Shown piece by piece: positions 53,076 to 62,498 of a DNA stretch of 64,000 nucleotides. The DNA is taken from NCBI RefSeq assembly GCF_015355755.1, contig NZ_JACVEE010000003.1, positions 248,001-312,000 of the forward strand, in the 5' to 3' direction. The stretch is from Nocardia sp. XZ_19_385 (GTDB lineage: Bacteria > Actinomycetota > Actinomycetes > Mycobacteriales > Mycobacteriaceae). A model generated the notes under the pieces. It was given only the letters and a program-made list of their open reading frames with translations. It was not told where the DNA came from and searched no databases. Within the stretch, counting starts at the first letter, position 1; each line of letters opens with the position of its first letter. A program made the translations under genes and the position numbers.

Positions 53076-53993
53076 TCAGAGTTGCGACTGCACCTTCGCC
53101 GCAATCAATTCCAGGTGGTCCAAATCCCCCAGATCCAGAACCTGCAGATAGATGCGCGAACTGCCGATCTTGGCATAGCGCCCGATCTTGTCGACCACCT
53201 CGGCGGGCGACCCGGCCAGGCCATTGGTCTTCAGCTCATCGACTTCCCGGCCGATCGCCGCGGCCCGGCGTGCGACCTCGGCATCGCTGTCACCGACGCA
53301 GACCACCAGCGCGTTGGAATACACCAGCTCATCGGTGCGGCCATAGGCTTCGGCCGCCGCCCGCACCCGGTCGAAACTGCGAACACTGTCCTCGACCGAG
53401 TGGAACGGCACGTTGAACTCGCTCGCGTACTGCGCGGCGAGCCGCGGCGTGCGCTTGGGCCCGGTCCCGCCGATGATCACCGGCAGCGGATCCTGCACCG
53501 GCTTGGGCAGCGCGGGGGAGTCCTTCAGCTGATAGTGCGCGCCGTCGAAGTCGAACTTGTCCCCGAGTTTGGTCGCCCACAGCCCCGTGACGATCGCCAG
53601 CTGTTCCTCGAACCGAGCGAACTTGTCCTCCGGGAACGGGATTCCGTAAGCGGCATGCTCGCTGGCGAACCAGCCGCTGCCCAGTCCCAATTCGACCCGG
53701 CCACCGGACATCTGGTCGACCTGCGCGACCTGTATCGCCAACGGCCCGGGCAGCCGGAAGGTCGCGGCGGTGACCAGGGTGCCCAATCGGATCCGCTTGG
53801 TCTCCCGCGCCAGCCCGGCGAGGGTGATCCAGGCGTCGGTCGGCCCGGGCAACCCGTCGGCGTCGCCCATGGCCACGTAGTGGTCCGACCGGAAGAATGC
53901 GTCGAACCCCAAGTCCTCGGTAGCTTTCGCGACGGTCAGCAGCGTGTCGTAGTCCGCACCCTGCTGCGGCTCGGTGAAGATGCGCAGTTTCAT
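53076..53993 (-). CDS. LLM-class F420-dependent oxidoreductase
   Basis: 305 residues from ATG 53993. Luciferase-like TIM barrel with the expected AKATEDLGFDAFFRSDHY, RLGTLVTAATFRLPGPLA, VDQMSGGRVELGLGSGWF and PVIIGGTGPKRTPRLAA. The pattern is that of F420-dependent actinobacterial LLM enzymes rather than FMN luciferases. Substrate unknown. Its start lies 46 bp after the stop of the sigma-factor gene on the same strand. Confidence 0.92.
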   Translation of the reverse strand: MKLRIFTEPQQGADYDTLLTVAKATEDLGFDAFFRSDHYVAMGDADGLPGPTDAWITLAGLARETKRIRLGTLVTAATFRLPGPLAIQVAQVDQMSGGRVELGLGSGWFASEHAAYGIPFPEDKFARFEEQLAIVTGLWATKLGDKFDFDGAHYQLKDSPALPKPVQDPLPVIIGGTGPKRTPRLAAQYASEFNVPFHSVEDSVRSFDRVRAAAEAYGRTDELVYSNALVVCVGDSDAEVARRAAAIGREVDELKTNGLAGSPAEVVDKIGRYAKIGSSRIYLQVLDLGDLDHLELIAAKVQSQL

Positions 53994-54039
53994 GGCATCC
54001 ATCGTGCCCGAGGAAATCGCCCAGCGTTCGCCCGGTCCC

Positions 54040-54690
54040 TTAGGCGGCCTGCAGGCGCGCGCTGACCTCGGCGAGCGCATCGTGGATGTGGGACTCCACG
54101 GTGTCCGGTGCCAAGCCCATGATCAGGCCGATCTCCGCGTAGGTGCTGCCCTCGTAGCCGCGCAACACCACGGCCTCGCGTTCGCGCTGCGGCAGCGTTT
54201 CCAAGGCCGCGATCAGCATGTGCCGCAACGTAATCGTGTCCTCGAAGGACAAGCCGGTCCGTTCGGCGAGGAGCGCGATGCGTTCGTCACCGGCCGGGTC
54301 GAGGCGGTCGGCGGTTTTGTGGCGCGGGGTGTCGCGGATCAGGTTCTCGGTGGTGCGCCACAGGTATTCGCGCATGTCTTCGGCCTCGGTGATATCCGGG
54401 CGGCGAGCGTAGACGCGCATGAACGCGGTGCGCACGATGTCTTCGGGGTCGGTGACTTCTGCGGTGGCCCAGCCGATCATCGGCGCACGAGTGGATTCGT
54501 AGGCGTCGATGAGGATTTCGTCGAAAGGGTCGGGTCCAGCGGCGCCGTTGCGGGCGATCCGGACCAGCGTGCTGCCGGAGCGCGCGGCATCCAGTAGCAG
54601 CAGGGGTTCCAGTGCGCATTCGCGCAACACCTCGGCGAGCAGCGCTTCGATGGCGGCTTCGGACAGCGCTCGTCCGTCATCCGGTTGCAT
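54040..54690 (-). CDS. ECF-like RNA polymerase sigma factor
   Basis: 216 residues. An unusual first 60 residues or so precede a sigma-2-like region (about 65-130, ESTRAPMIGWATAEVTDPEDIVRTAFMRVYARR) and a clear sigma-4 HTH (about 155-212, ALETLPQREREAVVLRGYEGSTYAEIGLIMGL). Region 4 is well conserved, region 2 weakly. No anti-sigma gene adjoins it, though the next gene upstream encodes a membrane peptidase. It may belong to a poorly studied ECF group. Confidence 0.85.
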   Translation of the reverse strand: MQPDDGRALSEAAIEALLAEVLRECALEPLLLLDAARSGSTLVRIARNGAAGPDPFDEILIDAYESTRAPMIGWATAEVTDPEDIVRTAFMRVYARRPDITEAEDMREYLWRTTENLIRDTPRHKTADRLDPAGDERIALLAERTGLSFEDTITLRHMLIAALETLPQREREAVVLRGYEGSTYAEIGLIMGLAPDTVESHIHDALAEVSARLQAA

Positions 54691-54779
54691 GGAGCTACCC
54701 CCTGTGCACGATCCTTTCTAGCAATTTACGCACGGCCGAACCCGCGCCGCGCGACGAATTCGTGGTCAGGTGAACAGGT

Positions 54780-55580
54780 TCAGGGGTTGAGCCAGGACGG
54801 GGCCGGGCAGTCGCCGGAGACCACGGGGATACAGACGCCGGTCGCGTCGGAAAGCAGGAATCCGGTGCCCAGCACGAGGCAGCTGACGGCGATGGCGGCG
54901 AAGAACAGCACCCAGAGCAGACCGGGCAGATGGGTGAGGCGAGCGAGCTGGTCGGCGTCGGAGTCGACACCGCCGGGGTTGCGCCAGCGCTGCCGGCGAC
55001 CGCGCTGTAACTCCAGGACCGGACGGGTGCCGGCGAGCAGCAGGAACCAGGCGCCGAGGTAGGCGAAGGCGGCCTGCACGGTGTCGGTGCCGAACCAGGA
55101 GACCGCGAAAATCAGGGCCCCCAAACCGAATACGGTAATCAGGCCGTAGATGTTGCGGACCTTGATGAGGACCGCCGCCAGCAGGACGATGGCGGTCCAC
55201 AGCATCAGGGTGATGCGGTTGGCGCCGAGCAGGGCCGCGAAACCCAGCCCGAGCAGCGGGGGTGCGGGGTAGCCCGCCATCGCGGTGAGGATCATGCCGA
55301 GGCCGTACGGTTTGCCGCTGGAGACGGTGAGGCCCGAGGTATCGGAATGCAAGGTGATGCTGTTGAGGCGGCGGCCGGTGAGCAAGGCGAACAGCGCGTG
55401 GCCGCCCTCGTGCGCGATGGTCACCACATTGCGCGTCATCCGCCACACAGGGGAGTAGCCGACAAGTACCAGCGCGATCAGGCCGGTGATCACCACGAGC
55501 TGCCACGATGGCGGCAACTGGGTCGTCTGGAGCCGATCGGCGATAGACGCGCCCCGGTCGATGAATTCCGCACTATCCAC
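54780..55580 (-). CDS. M50-family membrane metallopeptidase
   Basis: 266 residues with six or so membrane helices. The zinc-binding HEGGH is at 57-61, right after helix 1, the variant of HExxH used by peptidase M50B-like (DUF/SpoIVFB-like) proteins; GYPAPPLLGLGFAALLG is the second conserved stretch. Such proteins may perform intramembrane cleavage. It is 89 bp upstream of a sigma factor on the same strand, which could mean regulated proteolysis, but no anti-sigma substrate is visible. Confidence 0.87.
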   Translation of the reverse strand: MDSAEFIDRGASIADRLQTTQLPPSWQLVVITGLIALVLVGYSPVWRMTRNVVTIAHEGGHALFALLTGRRLNSITLHSDTSGLTVSSGKPYGLGMILTAMAGYPAPPLLGLGFAALLGANRITLMLWTAIVLLAAVLIKVRNIYGLITVFGLGALIFAVSWFGTDTVQAAFAYLGAWFLLLAGTRPVLELQRGRRQRWRNPGGVDSDADQLARLTHLPGLLWVLFFAAIAVSCLVLGTGFLLSDATGVCIPVVSGDCPAPSWLNP

Positions 55581-55615
55581 CGCCGCACCCTATCGGCGCA
55601 CCCGAACACCGTCCA

Positions 55616-56665
55616 CTAGAGCGGGCGTTGTGCGCCTTCGGCCGCGGAGTCGCGGGCGGCTTCGAGGATGCGCAGCGCGGTGACTGCGTCGCGCGGGTCG
55701 ACGGGGACGGGAGCGCCGTTCAGCAGGGCGTCCGCCATCGCGGTGTAGAACGCGGGGTAGTCGCCCGCCAGGGTGGGGTATGGCTGCAGGTCGGGGTCGG
55801 CGCCGACGAGGCCCCAGTCGCCGGATTCGACTGTGCCCCAAGGACCGTCGCCGGGGCGTTTGCCGTCGCGCAACGCCGCTTCCTGCGGGTCCAGGCCGTG
55901 GACGACGTAACCGGACTCCGAACCGAGCACCCGGAAGCGCGGGCCGAGCTGCGGTGTCACCGCGCTCATCCACAGATGGGAGCGGACGCCGGAGTCGTGG
56001 GTGAGGGCGAGGAACGCGTCGTCGTCGGTCTGGATGCCGTCGCGGCGGCGGTCCAGTTCGCAGTACACCTCGCGGACCGGGCCGAACAGGGTCAGCGCCT
56101 GGTCGAGCAGGTGCGGGCCCAGATCGAGGAGGATGCCCGCGCCGTCCGCGGCGTCACCCACCTCGCGCCAGCCGCCCTTGGGGACCGGACGCCAGCGCTC
56201 GAAGCGGGACTCGAACCGTCGCACGGTACCGAGCTTGCCGGTGTCGATCAGCTGCCGCACGGTCAGGAAATCGCCGTCCCAGCGCCGGTTCTGGAACACC
56301 GACAGCGGGACCCCGGTCTGATCCGCCTGTGCGACAAGGGCTTCGGCGTCGGTCGCCGTGACCGCGAACGGTTTATCCACCACCACAGGCACTCCCGCGG
56401 CCAGTGCGCGCCGCGCCAAGGGTGCGTGCGTACGGTTCGGCGTCGCGATCACCACCAGATCGATGCCGGAGAGGTCGGCGAAGAGCGCGTCGGCGTCCGG
56501 GAACACGCGCACGCCGGGATGCTCGCGCTCGGCTTGGGCGGCCCGTTCCGCCGACCCGGTGACCACCGCGGCCACCCGCATCCGCGGTTCGCTGGCGATC
56601 AGCGGTGCGTGGAACACCGATCCCGCGAGCCCGTACCCGATGATGGCGACCTCGAGGCTGCTCAT
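55616..56665 (-). CDS. Gfo/Idh/MocA-family oxidoreductase
   Basis: 349 residues. NAD(P)-binding Rossmann domain with GYGLAGSVFHAPLI (about 9-22), VVIATPNRTHAPLARRAL and VVVDKPFAVT, whose lysine is catalytic in the family, followed by the C-terminal beta-sheet domain (RRFESRFERWRP, GAGILLDLGPHLLDQAL). Acts on a sugar, inositol or amino-sugar derivative. AGGAGA lies only 1-2 bp before ATG 56665, unusually close. The divergent neighbour encodes a fucosidase, so a deoxysugar substrate is possible. Confidence 0.93.
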   Translation of the reverse strand: MSSLEVAIIGYGLAGSVFHAPLIASEPRMRVAAVVTGSAERAAQAEREHPGVRVFPDADALFADLSGIDLVVIATPNRTHAPLARRALAAGVPVVVDKPFAVTATDAEALVAQADQTGVPLSVFQNRRWDGDFLTVRQLIDTGKLGTVRRFESRFERWRPVPKGGWREVGDAADGAGILLDLGPHLLDQALTLFGPVREVYCELDRRRDGIQTDDDAFLALTHDSGVRSHLWMSAVTPQLGPRFRVLGSESGYVVHGLDPQEAALRDGKRPGDGPWGTVESGDWGLVGADPDLQPYPTLAGDYPAFYTAMADALLNGAPVPVDPRDAVTALRILEAARDSAAEGAQRPL

Positions 56666-56836
56666 TCTCCTGAAGATACAGCGGTGCGCAGCGACTCGAT
56701 GGAGGGCTGCGGTCGGGCTACGGGTGGGCCGCTGCCGGGCGCGCATCTGTGTCACCCGGCGGTGATACCCGAGGACGACCCGCGATGGGCCCTTGGTATG
56801 ACGACGGCAGTGTGTCCCCGCCCATAGCGTGGACGC

Positions 56837-58432
56837 ATGAACCCGAAGTCCTGGCCCCGGCGGATCGCCCTGATCGCCCTGCGTACCGGGGTCGTCGTGC
56901 TGGTGCTCGGCGTGGTGGCCGCCGCCACGTTCGGTATCGGAGCGTGGCAGTGGGCGCGCACCGACGACGCGAAGGCAGCTATGACGACCACCGGCCGATA
57001 CGACAGCTCCCTGGAATCGCTGCGCGAGCATCCACTGCCCGCCTGGTTCCAGGACGCCAAGTTCGGGATCATGCTGCACTGGGGCCCGTACTCGGTGCCG
57101 GGTTTCGCGCCGACCGGCCGCACCTTCACCGAAACCGTGGTGCAGGACTACGACCACGCCCTCACTCGCAGCCCGTACGCCGAGGACTACGCCAATCAGA
57201 TCAAAGACCCGGATTCACCGGCCGCGGCCTACCACCGCGCCACCTACGGCGCTGCCACCTACGAAGACATCGCCCGGAAATTCGAAGCCGAGCTGGCCGG
57301 CTGGGATCCCGACGCGTGGGCCGAGAACTTCCGATCCTCCGGTGCCTCCTATGTTGTCCTCACCGCGAAATATGCTGACGGATACGCTCTTTGGCCTTCG
57401 GCTGTGCGTAACCCGCACGCCCCGGATTTCCACTCCGAACGAGACCTGGTCGGTGAGCTGGCTGCCGCTGTGCGCGCCCGCGGCATGAAGTTCGGCCTCT
57501 ACTACTCCGGCGGAGTCGACTGGACCTTCCAGCCGCAAGTGGTGAAAACGTTGGGGGACTACATCTATCTGCCCTACGGTGCCGATTACGCCGATTACGC
57601 CGAGGCGCAGGTCCGCGAGCTGATCGACCGCTACCGGCCCGACATCCTGTGGAACGACATCGGCTGGCCCACCGGTCAGCAGCGTCTCAACGCGTTGTTC
57701 GCCGACTACTACAACACGGTCCCGGAGGGTGTGGTCAACGACCGCTGGCAGACCGCGTCCTACTGGAAGGCGCTGATGGGCCGGCAGCCGCTGCGCTGGG
57801 GCTTCGACCGGCTGATGAAGTGGGCGCTGTCCCAGCCCGGCGGTGCCGACCGGATCACCACTCCACCGACCGTGCCGCACAGTGACTTCCGGACTCCGGA
57901 GTACACCGGCTTCGACACCGTGCAGGAGAAGTTCTGGCAGCAGGATCGCGGGATCGGCGGCTCCTTCGGCTACAACCGACAGGAAACCGACGCTGATTAC
58001 GCCGATCCCGAAGAGTTGCTCACCAGCCTGGCCGAGGCGAGCGCGAACAACGGTGCGCTGCTGTTGAATTCGGGTCCCAGCGGGGGAGCGGGCGTGATCG
58101 TGCCCGAGCAGCAGTCCCGGCTGGACGCGATCGGCGCCTGGCTGGCGATCAACCGGGAAGCCGTCGACGGCACCCGTCCGTGGACCACCACCACGGCGAC
58201 GACCGCCGACGGAACCCGAGTCGTCTTCACCCGCAAGGGATCCGACACCTACGCCATCGTGCTGGGCCGCCCCACCGGCCCGATCACGGTGAAAGGTGTT
58301 GTCCTACAGGGCCCTGCGCAACTGCTCGGTTCGGAAGACGCGGTGACGGCCCAGCCGCAGGGCGGGGACACCGTGCTCACCGCACCGTTCTCCGGTAGTT
58401 TCGCGCCGGTCGTGAAGATCACCGGCAGCTGA
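56837..58432 (+). CDS. Membrane-anchored GH29 alpha-L-fucosidase
   Basis: 531 residues. A single N-terminal membrane helix (about 16-38) holds an extracytoplasmic GH29 catalytic domain: WFQDAKFGIMLHWGPYSVP, YVVLTAKYADGYALWPS, KFGLYYSGGVDW, and DILWNDIGWP, whose Asp is the likely nucleophile, then LLLNSGP and a C-terminal beta-sandwich. It would hydrolyse terminal fucose outside the membrane. GTG or ATG starts inside the frame exist; ATG 56837 gives the signal anchor. Divergent from the Gfo/Idh gene. Confidence 0.93.
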   Translation: MNPKSWPRRIALIALRTGVVVLVLGVVAAATFGIGAWQWARTDDAKAAMTTTGRYDSSLESLREHPLPAWFQDAKFGIMLHWGPYSVPGFAPTGRTFTETVVQDYDHALTRSPYAEDYANQIKDPDSPAAAYHRATYGAATYEDIARKFEAELAGWDPDAWAENFRSSGASYVVLTAKYADGYALWPSAVRNPHAPDFHSERDLVGELAAAVRARGMKFGLYYSGGVDWTFQPQVVKTLGDYIYLPYGADYADYAEAQVRELIDRYRPDILWNDIGWPTGQQRLNALFADYYNTVPEGVVNDRWQTASYWKALMGRQPLRWGFDRLMKWALSQPGGADRITTPPTVPHSDFRTPEYTGFDTVQEKFWQQDRGIGGSFGYNRQETDADYADPEELLTSLAEASANNGALLLNSGPSGGAGVIVPEQQSRLDAIGAWLAINREAVDGTRPWTTTTATTADGTRVVFTRKGSDTYAIVLGRPTGPITVKGVVLQGPAQLLGSEDAVTAQPQGGDTVLTAPFSGSFAPVVKITGS

Positions 58433-58434
58433 GC

Positions 58435-58803
58435 TCAGCGCTCGGAGACGCTCCGCTCGACGCAGAACTCGTTGCCCTCGGGATCGGTCAGCGTCACCCA
58501 GCCGCGCCCGTCGGCGGTCCGGTGGTCCTCGAACAGTTTCGCGCCCAATCCGACGATGCGGTCCACTTCCTCGTCCCGGGTCCGCTCGGTCGGCATCCAA
58601 TCGAAGTGCAGCCGGTTCTTCACCGACTTGGTCTCGGGGACCTGGATGAACAGCAACCCGGGCACCGGCGCGGGAGATTCGACCAGGACCTCGTCGTCGC
58701 CGGGGCTGTCCTCCCCGGAAATCGGCCAGCCGGTGACGGTGCTCCAAAACGTCGCCAGAGCATAGGGATCGCTACAGTCCACGGTCACATTGCGCAGCAT
58801 CAT
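58435..58803 (-). CDS. VOC family protein
   Basis: 122 residues with the vicinal-oxygen-chelate fold: VTVDCSDPYALATFWSTVTG at the start and WVTLTDPEGNEFCVER at the end, with HFDWMPTERTRDEEVDRI between them. This is the common actinobacterial glyoxalase-like subtype of unknown substrate. It is not closely similar to the VOC gene at 4.4 kb. The stop is 2 bp from the convergent fucosidase stop. Confidence 0.9.
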   Translation of the reverse strand: MMLRNVTVDCSDPYALATFWSTVTGWPISGEDSPGDDEVLVESPAPVPGLLFIQVPETKSVKNRLHFDWMPTERTRDEEVDRIVGLGAKLFEDHRTADGRGWVTLTDPEGNEFCVERSVSER

Positions 58804-58927
58804 CGACCGACGATAACCGCGCGCGCCCCGACGGCGGGCAGGTAATGATCAACAGGCGGCCCGCTCTCGGCAAGTCCCTGTCGCTATCAGTCCAGTAATC
58901 GATCACTGGCTCTGTATTTGCGGGCCA

Positions 58928-59605
58928 GTGATCCGCATTCTTGATCGCATGCTGGTTCGTCGTTTGGTCGCGCTGTATAGCGGGCTCTGGTTGTACGGGT
59001 TCTCGATGGCGGTCATGATCCGCGCCGGCCTCGGGCTCGACCCGTGGGACGTGTTCCACCAGGGTGTGGCCGAACACGTCCCGATCAGCTTCGGCATGGT
59101 GACGGCCGTAACCGGCGTGGTCGTCCTGCTGCTGTGGATCCCGTTGCGGCAGAAGCCCGGCCTCGGCACGATCAGTAACGTCATCGTGATCGGCATCTCG
59201 GTCGACGCCGGTTTGTGGCTGCTCCCGGATTGGCAATCGCTGCCAGCCCAGATCGCCGCGATGCTGCTGGCCGTGGTACTCAACGCCGCCGCGACTGTGC
59301 TCTACATCGGTGCGGGCATGGGGCCGGGCCCGCGCGATGGCCTGATGACTGGTCTGGTACGCCGCACCGGCTGGTCCGTCCGCCTCATCCGCACCACGAT
59401 CGAGGTGACGGTACTGGCGATCGGGTTCGTGCTCGGCGGCAGCGTAGGCATCGGCACCCTGGTCTACGCCTTCGGCATCGGCCCGCTGATCCAGCTGATG
59501 ATCCCGCTGGTGGACCGCCACCTGCCCGGCTTCCACCACCAGCGCGTTACCGAGCCTGTGCTGGTGCCGGAACCCGTTACGCCGCAACCCGATTCGGCCA
59601 CGTGA
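58928..59605 (+). CDS. YczE/YyaS-family membrane protein
   Basis: 225 residues with five membrane helices. The family pattern is clear: LYGFSMAVMIRAGLGLDPWDVFHQG (helix 1 and loop), FGMVTAVTGVVVLL, LGTISNVIVIGISVD, and MGPGPRDGLMTGL. In Bacillus, YczE is linked to surfactin production, but the mechanism is unknown. The start may be 58928 or 58949. The last 30 residues are a soluble tail. Confidence 0.88.
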   Translation: MIRILDRMLVRRLVALYSGLWLYGFSMAVMIRAGLGLDPWDVFHQGVAEHVPISFGMVTAVTGVVVLLLWIPLRQKPGLGTISNVIVIGISVDAGLWLLPDWQSLPAQIAAMLLAVVLNAAATVLYIGAGMGPGPRDGLMTGLVRRTGWSVRLIRTTIEVTVLAIGFVLGGSVGIGTLVYAFGIGPLIQLMIPLVDRHLPGFHHQRVTEPVLVPEPVTPQPDSAT

Positions 59606-59674
59606 GCGCATTTACAGCCAGCACTCGCGGCATCCCGCGGCCCGATGCTCCGGAGCCCTGCAGTCCTGGCACTC

Positions 59675-60760
59675 TCAGTCCGTCGTCCCGGCATGCCTTT
59701 TGGCGGGATCCAGGCACTCACCGCTGCCGTCGCCTGGCAGCATCAACGCACCCAGCAGCAACCCGACCCCGGCCGCGACTATCGGTGCGCCGGTCCACAA
59801 TTCGGTGACGGTGGGCAGGCTGCCGACGGCGGCGGAGGCGACGCCGAGGTACAGCGACCACGTGAAGAAAGGCGCGGCGGTGGCGAAGGTCCAGTAGGCC
59901 CAGCGGCGGGCGGCGGTGGGGCGCAACGCTTGTGCGAGCAGGTCGGTGCCGATCGCGGCGACCAGGATCGACAGCAGGGTGCTCATGTTGCGGCCGCCGG
60001 TTTCCGCGCCGCTCAGGACCAGTAGTGGGACAGTGCAAATCGTCGCGGCGCCGGGCGGCAGGCCCCAGCGTCTGGCCACGAACAGCAGGGGCAGCAGCAG
60101 GGCGGCGTTGGTTACCAGCATGCGGACCGCGATCGTGGCGGCGGAGTTGTTCTCGGTGCTGGACAAGCCGGTGACGATCCAGGTCGCGCGCAGGATCAGG
60201 GCATTGCCGTATTCCAGGAAGACCATGATCTCCGCGATCGCCAGGCCGATACCGAGCAGCGCGGGCCACAAACGGCGGAGCGTGCCGGGCGCGGGGTCGG
60301 TCCAGGCGGAGCGGACGGGGGTGGTGACGATGACGCCCATCGTGATGGCCAGCCCGAGGTGGCTCGGGCTGAACAGAATGTCGATGGACTCCTCGATGCC
60401 GAAGATGGTGTGCCAGAACATGTCCGCGACACCGCTGAGCCCGAAGGCCGCCAGGGCGAGCACCGTGGGCCCATATCCGAGCGGGACCGCCGCGAGACCG
60501 CGTCGTCCGGTGCGCCAGTGTTTCCAGACCAGCCACGCCACCCAGCCCGCGGTGGCGATGAAGCCGCTGTAGAACACCGCGTGCCACGGGGTGAAGAAGG
60601 TTTCCAGACCGGGCCGGTTGGAGTGCGCCCACGCGTCGAGCATGAGCCCGCCGATCAGCCATAGCGAGACCAGCGCGGTGACGGCGTCATCGGCGAGGGT
60701 CGCACGCGGTCGTTCCTGGTCGAGTCCGGTCCGTGTCTGTGTTACCCAGCTGATCCCCAT
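59675..60760 (-). CDS. Polytopic membrane protein of unknown function
   Basis: 361 residues with about ten membrane helices. Histidine-bearing membrane edges recur: LDAWAHSNRPGLETFFTPWHAVFYSGF, ADMFWHTIFGIEESIDILFSPSHLG. Such paired His positions could coordinate heme or copper, but no established motif is complete. I do not recognise the family with certainty. It begins near ATG 60760 and is divergent from the permease gene at 60983. Confidence 0.75.
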   Translation of the reverse strand: MGISWVTQTRTGLDQERPRATLADDAVTALVSLWLIGGLMLDAWAHSNRPGLETFFTPWHAVFYSGFIATAGWVAWLVWKHWRTGRRGLAAVPLGYGPTVLALAAFGLSGVADMFWHTIFGIEESIDILFSPSHLGLAITMGVIVTTPVRSAWTDPAPGTLRRLWPALLGIGLAIAEIMVFLEYGNALILRATWIVTGLSSTENNSAATIAVRMLVTNAALLLPLLFVARRWGLPPGAATICTVPLLVLSGAETGGRNMSTLLSILVAAIGTDLLAQALRPTAARRWAYWTFATAAPFFTWSLYLGVASAAVGSLPTVTELWTGAPIVAAGVGLLLGALMLPGDGSGECLDPAKRHAGTTD

Positions 60761-60982
60761 TCTCCCGACCGTACCGAAACCGCTTGTCGGCCGCCGGAAT
60801 TCACTCCGCGCAGGCGTGCGGCTCGCGGCGACGAGCGTGTCCGCACGACAGCCTCGGCAAATCAGCTACTGACCAGCGACAACGCCGACCCGCGGCGATC
60901 GGATGCGGCTCGGCGGTTTGCCTGCCGGTAGCGTGACGCCTGTTCGGCTGAGCCGTTCGAGTGAGGGAAGGACGCATATCCA

Positions 60983-62404
60983 ATGACAGCCTCTGACCGT
61001 CAGCTACAAGCGGACGCGGAGCCTACCGAGTCGGCGCCAGACAACGCAGCGGCCGAGGAGGGCTATGCGCGGGGACTGAACCCGCGCACCATCCAGATGA
61101 TCGCGATCGGCGGTGCCATCGGCACCGGCCTGTTCTATGGCGCGGGCGGCGCGATCGAGAAGGCGGGTCCGGCGCTGATCCTGGCCTATCTGGTCGCGGG
61201 CCTGGCCATTTTCGTGATCATGCGGGCACTGGGTGAACTGCTCACCTACCGCCCGGTGTCCGGCAGTTTCGCCGAGTACGCGCACGAGTTCCTGGGCCGG
61301 TTCGCCGGTTTCGTGACCGGCTGGTCGTATTGGGCGGTGTGGGTGGCGACCTGCATGGCCGAGATCACCGTCGCCGGCAAGTACGTGCAGTACTGGTTCG
61401 ACATCCAGGGCTGGATCACCGCGCTGGTCGTGCTCGCGGCCATGTTCGCGGCGAACCTGATCTCGGTGCGGCTGTTCGGCGAAGGTGAATTCTGGTTCTC
61501 CACCATCAAGGTGACCGCGATCATCGGCATGATCCTGCTCGGCATCGGCGTCCTCACCATCGGCTTCGGCCACGCCGCCAACCCGACGGTGACCAACCTG
61601 TGGGCCGACGGTGGCGTCTTCCCGAACGGGTTCGGCCAGTCGCTGCTGGTGTTGCAGATCGTGCTGTTCGCCTATGTCGGTGTCGAACTCGTCGGGGTCA
61701 CCGCGGGCGAGGCGCGCGAACCACGCAAAACCCTGCGCAAGGCGATCAATACGTTGCCCTTCCGCATCGGGCTGTTCTATGTGGGCGCGCTCGTCGTGAT
61801 CATGTCGGTGTCGAGCTGGCGCACCTTCCACGAGGGCAAGAGCCCGTTCGTGGAGGTCTTCCAGCAGATCGGCATCCCGGGCGCGGCGGGCTTGATCAAC
61901 TTCGTGCTGCTCACCGCGGCGCTGTCGTCCTGCAACTCCGGCATCTACTCGACCGGCCGCATGCTGCGCACGCTGTCGCTGCACGGTGAGGCGCCGGCCG
62001 TGCTGAGCAAGCTGAGCTCCCGCGCGGTGCCCTATCTCGGGATCAGCCTGTCGGCGGCGGTGATGGTGATCGGCGTGGTCGTGAATGTGATCTCCCCGGA
62101 CAAGGCGTTCGCTTACATCACCGCGGTGAGCACGATCGGCATCATCTTCGTGTGGGGCATGATCCTGGTCTGTCACATGATCTATCGCAGGCGCGTCAAG
62201 CAGGGGCTGCTCCCGGCCAGCGACTACCGCTTGCCCGGTGCGCCGGTGACCACCTGGCTCGCGCTCGGTTTCCTCGGACTCGTCGTGGTGCTGTTGTTCC
62301 TCACCGAAAGTGGACGCACCGCGCTCGTGGTCGGTGCGGTGTGGGGCGTGCTGGTCTGCTCGGGGTATCTGGCGCTGACCAAACTCGGCAAGCGAACCGC
62401 CTAG
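60983..62404 (+). CDS. AroP/GabP-type amino-acid permease
   Basis: 473 residues with 12 membrane helices. The AAT-family signature is NPRTIQMIAIGGAIGTGLFYGAG in helix 1, then RALGELLTYRPVSGSFAEYA and FAYVGVELVGVTAGEAREPRKTLRKAI. Proton-driven uptake of amino acids such as aromatic or cyclic ones, possibly proline or GABA; not resolvable by eye. Preceded by GGGAAGGACG and followed by a strong terminator. Transcribed alone. Confidence 0.93.
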   Translation: MTASDRQLQADAEPTESAPDNAAAEEGYARGLNPRTIQMIAIGGAIGTGLFYGAGGAIEKAGPALILAYLVAGLAIFVIMRALGELLTYRPVSGSFAEYAHEFLGRFAGFVTGWSYWAVWVATCMAEITVAGKYVQYWFDIQGWITALVVLAAMFAANLISVRLFGEGEFWFSTIKVTAIIGMILLGIGVLTIGFGHAANPTVTNLWADGGVFPNGFGQSLLVLQIVLFAYVGVELVGVTAGEAREPRKTLRKAINTLPFRIGLFYVGALVVIMSVSSWRTFHEGKSPFVEVFQQIGIPGAAGLINFVLLTAALSSCNSGIYSTGRMLRTLSLHGEAPAVLSKLSSRAVPYLGISLSAAVMVIGVVVNVISPDKAFAYITAVSTIGIIFVWGMILVCHMIYRRRVKQGLLPASDYRLPGAPVTTWLALGFLGLVVVLLFLTESGRTALVVGAVWGVLVCSGYLALTKLGKRTA

Positions 62405-62414
62405 TCACGGCTTT

Positions 62415-62451
62415 CCGAGGGCCGACCGGCATCACGCCGGTCGGCCCTCGG
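62415..62451 (+). terminator. Very strong terminator after the permease gene
   Basis: Sixteen perfect base pairs (CCGAGGGCCGACCGGC/GCCGGTCGGCCCTCGG) around an ATCAC loop, followed by TGTTTCC. The most stable hairpin in the window. Confidence 0.93.
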
Positions 62452-62498
62452 TGTTTCCAGACGGAAATTCAGTGGACGGCGGTGAGAGGATCGCTGAT

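Noticed and set aside
53082..54065. 327-codon plus-strand frame opposite the LLM oxidoreductase
   Set aside because: Antisense of a conserved TIM-barrel gene with compositionally biased product.
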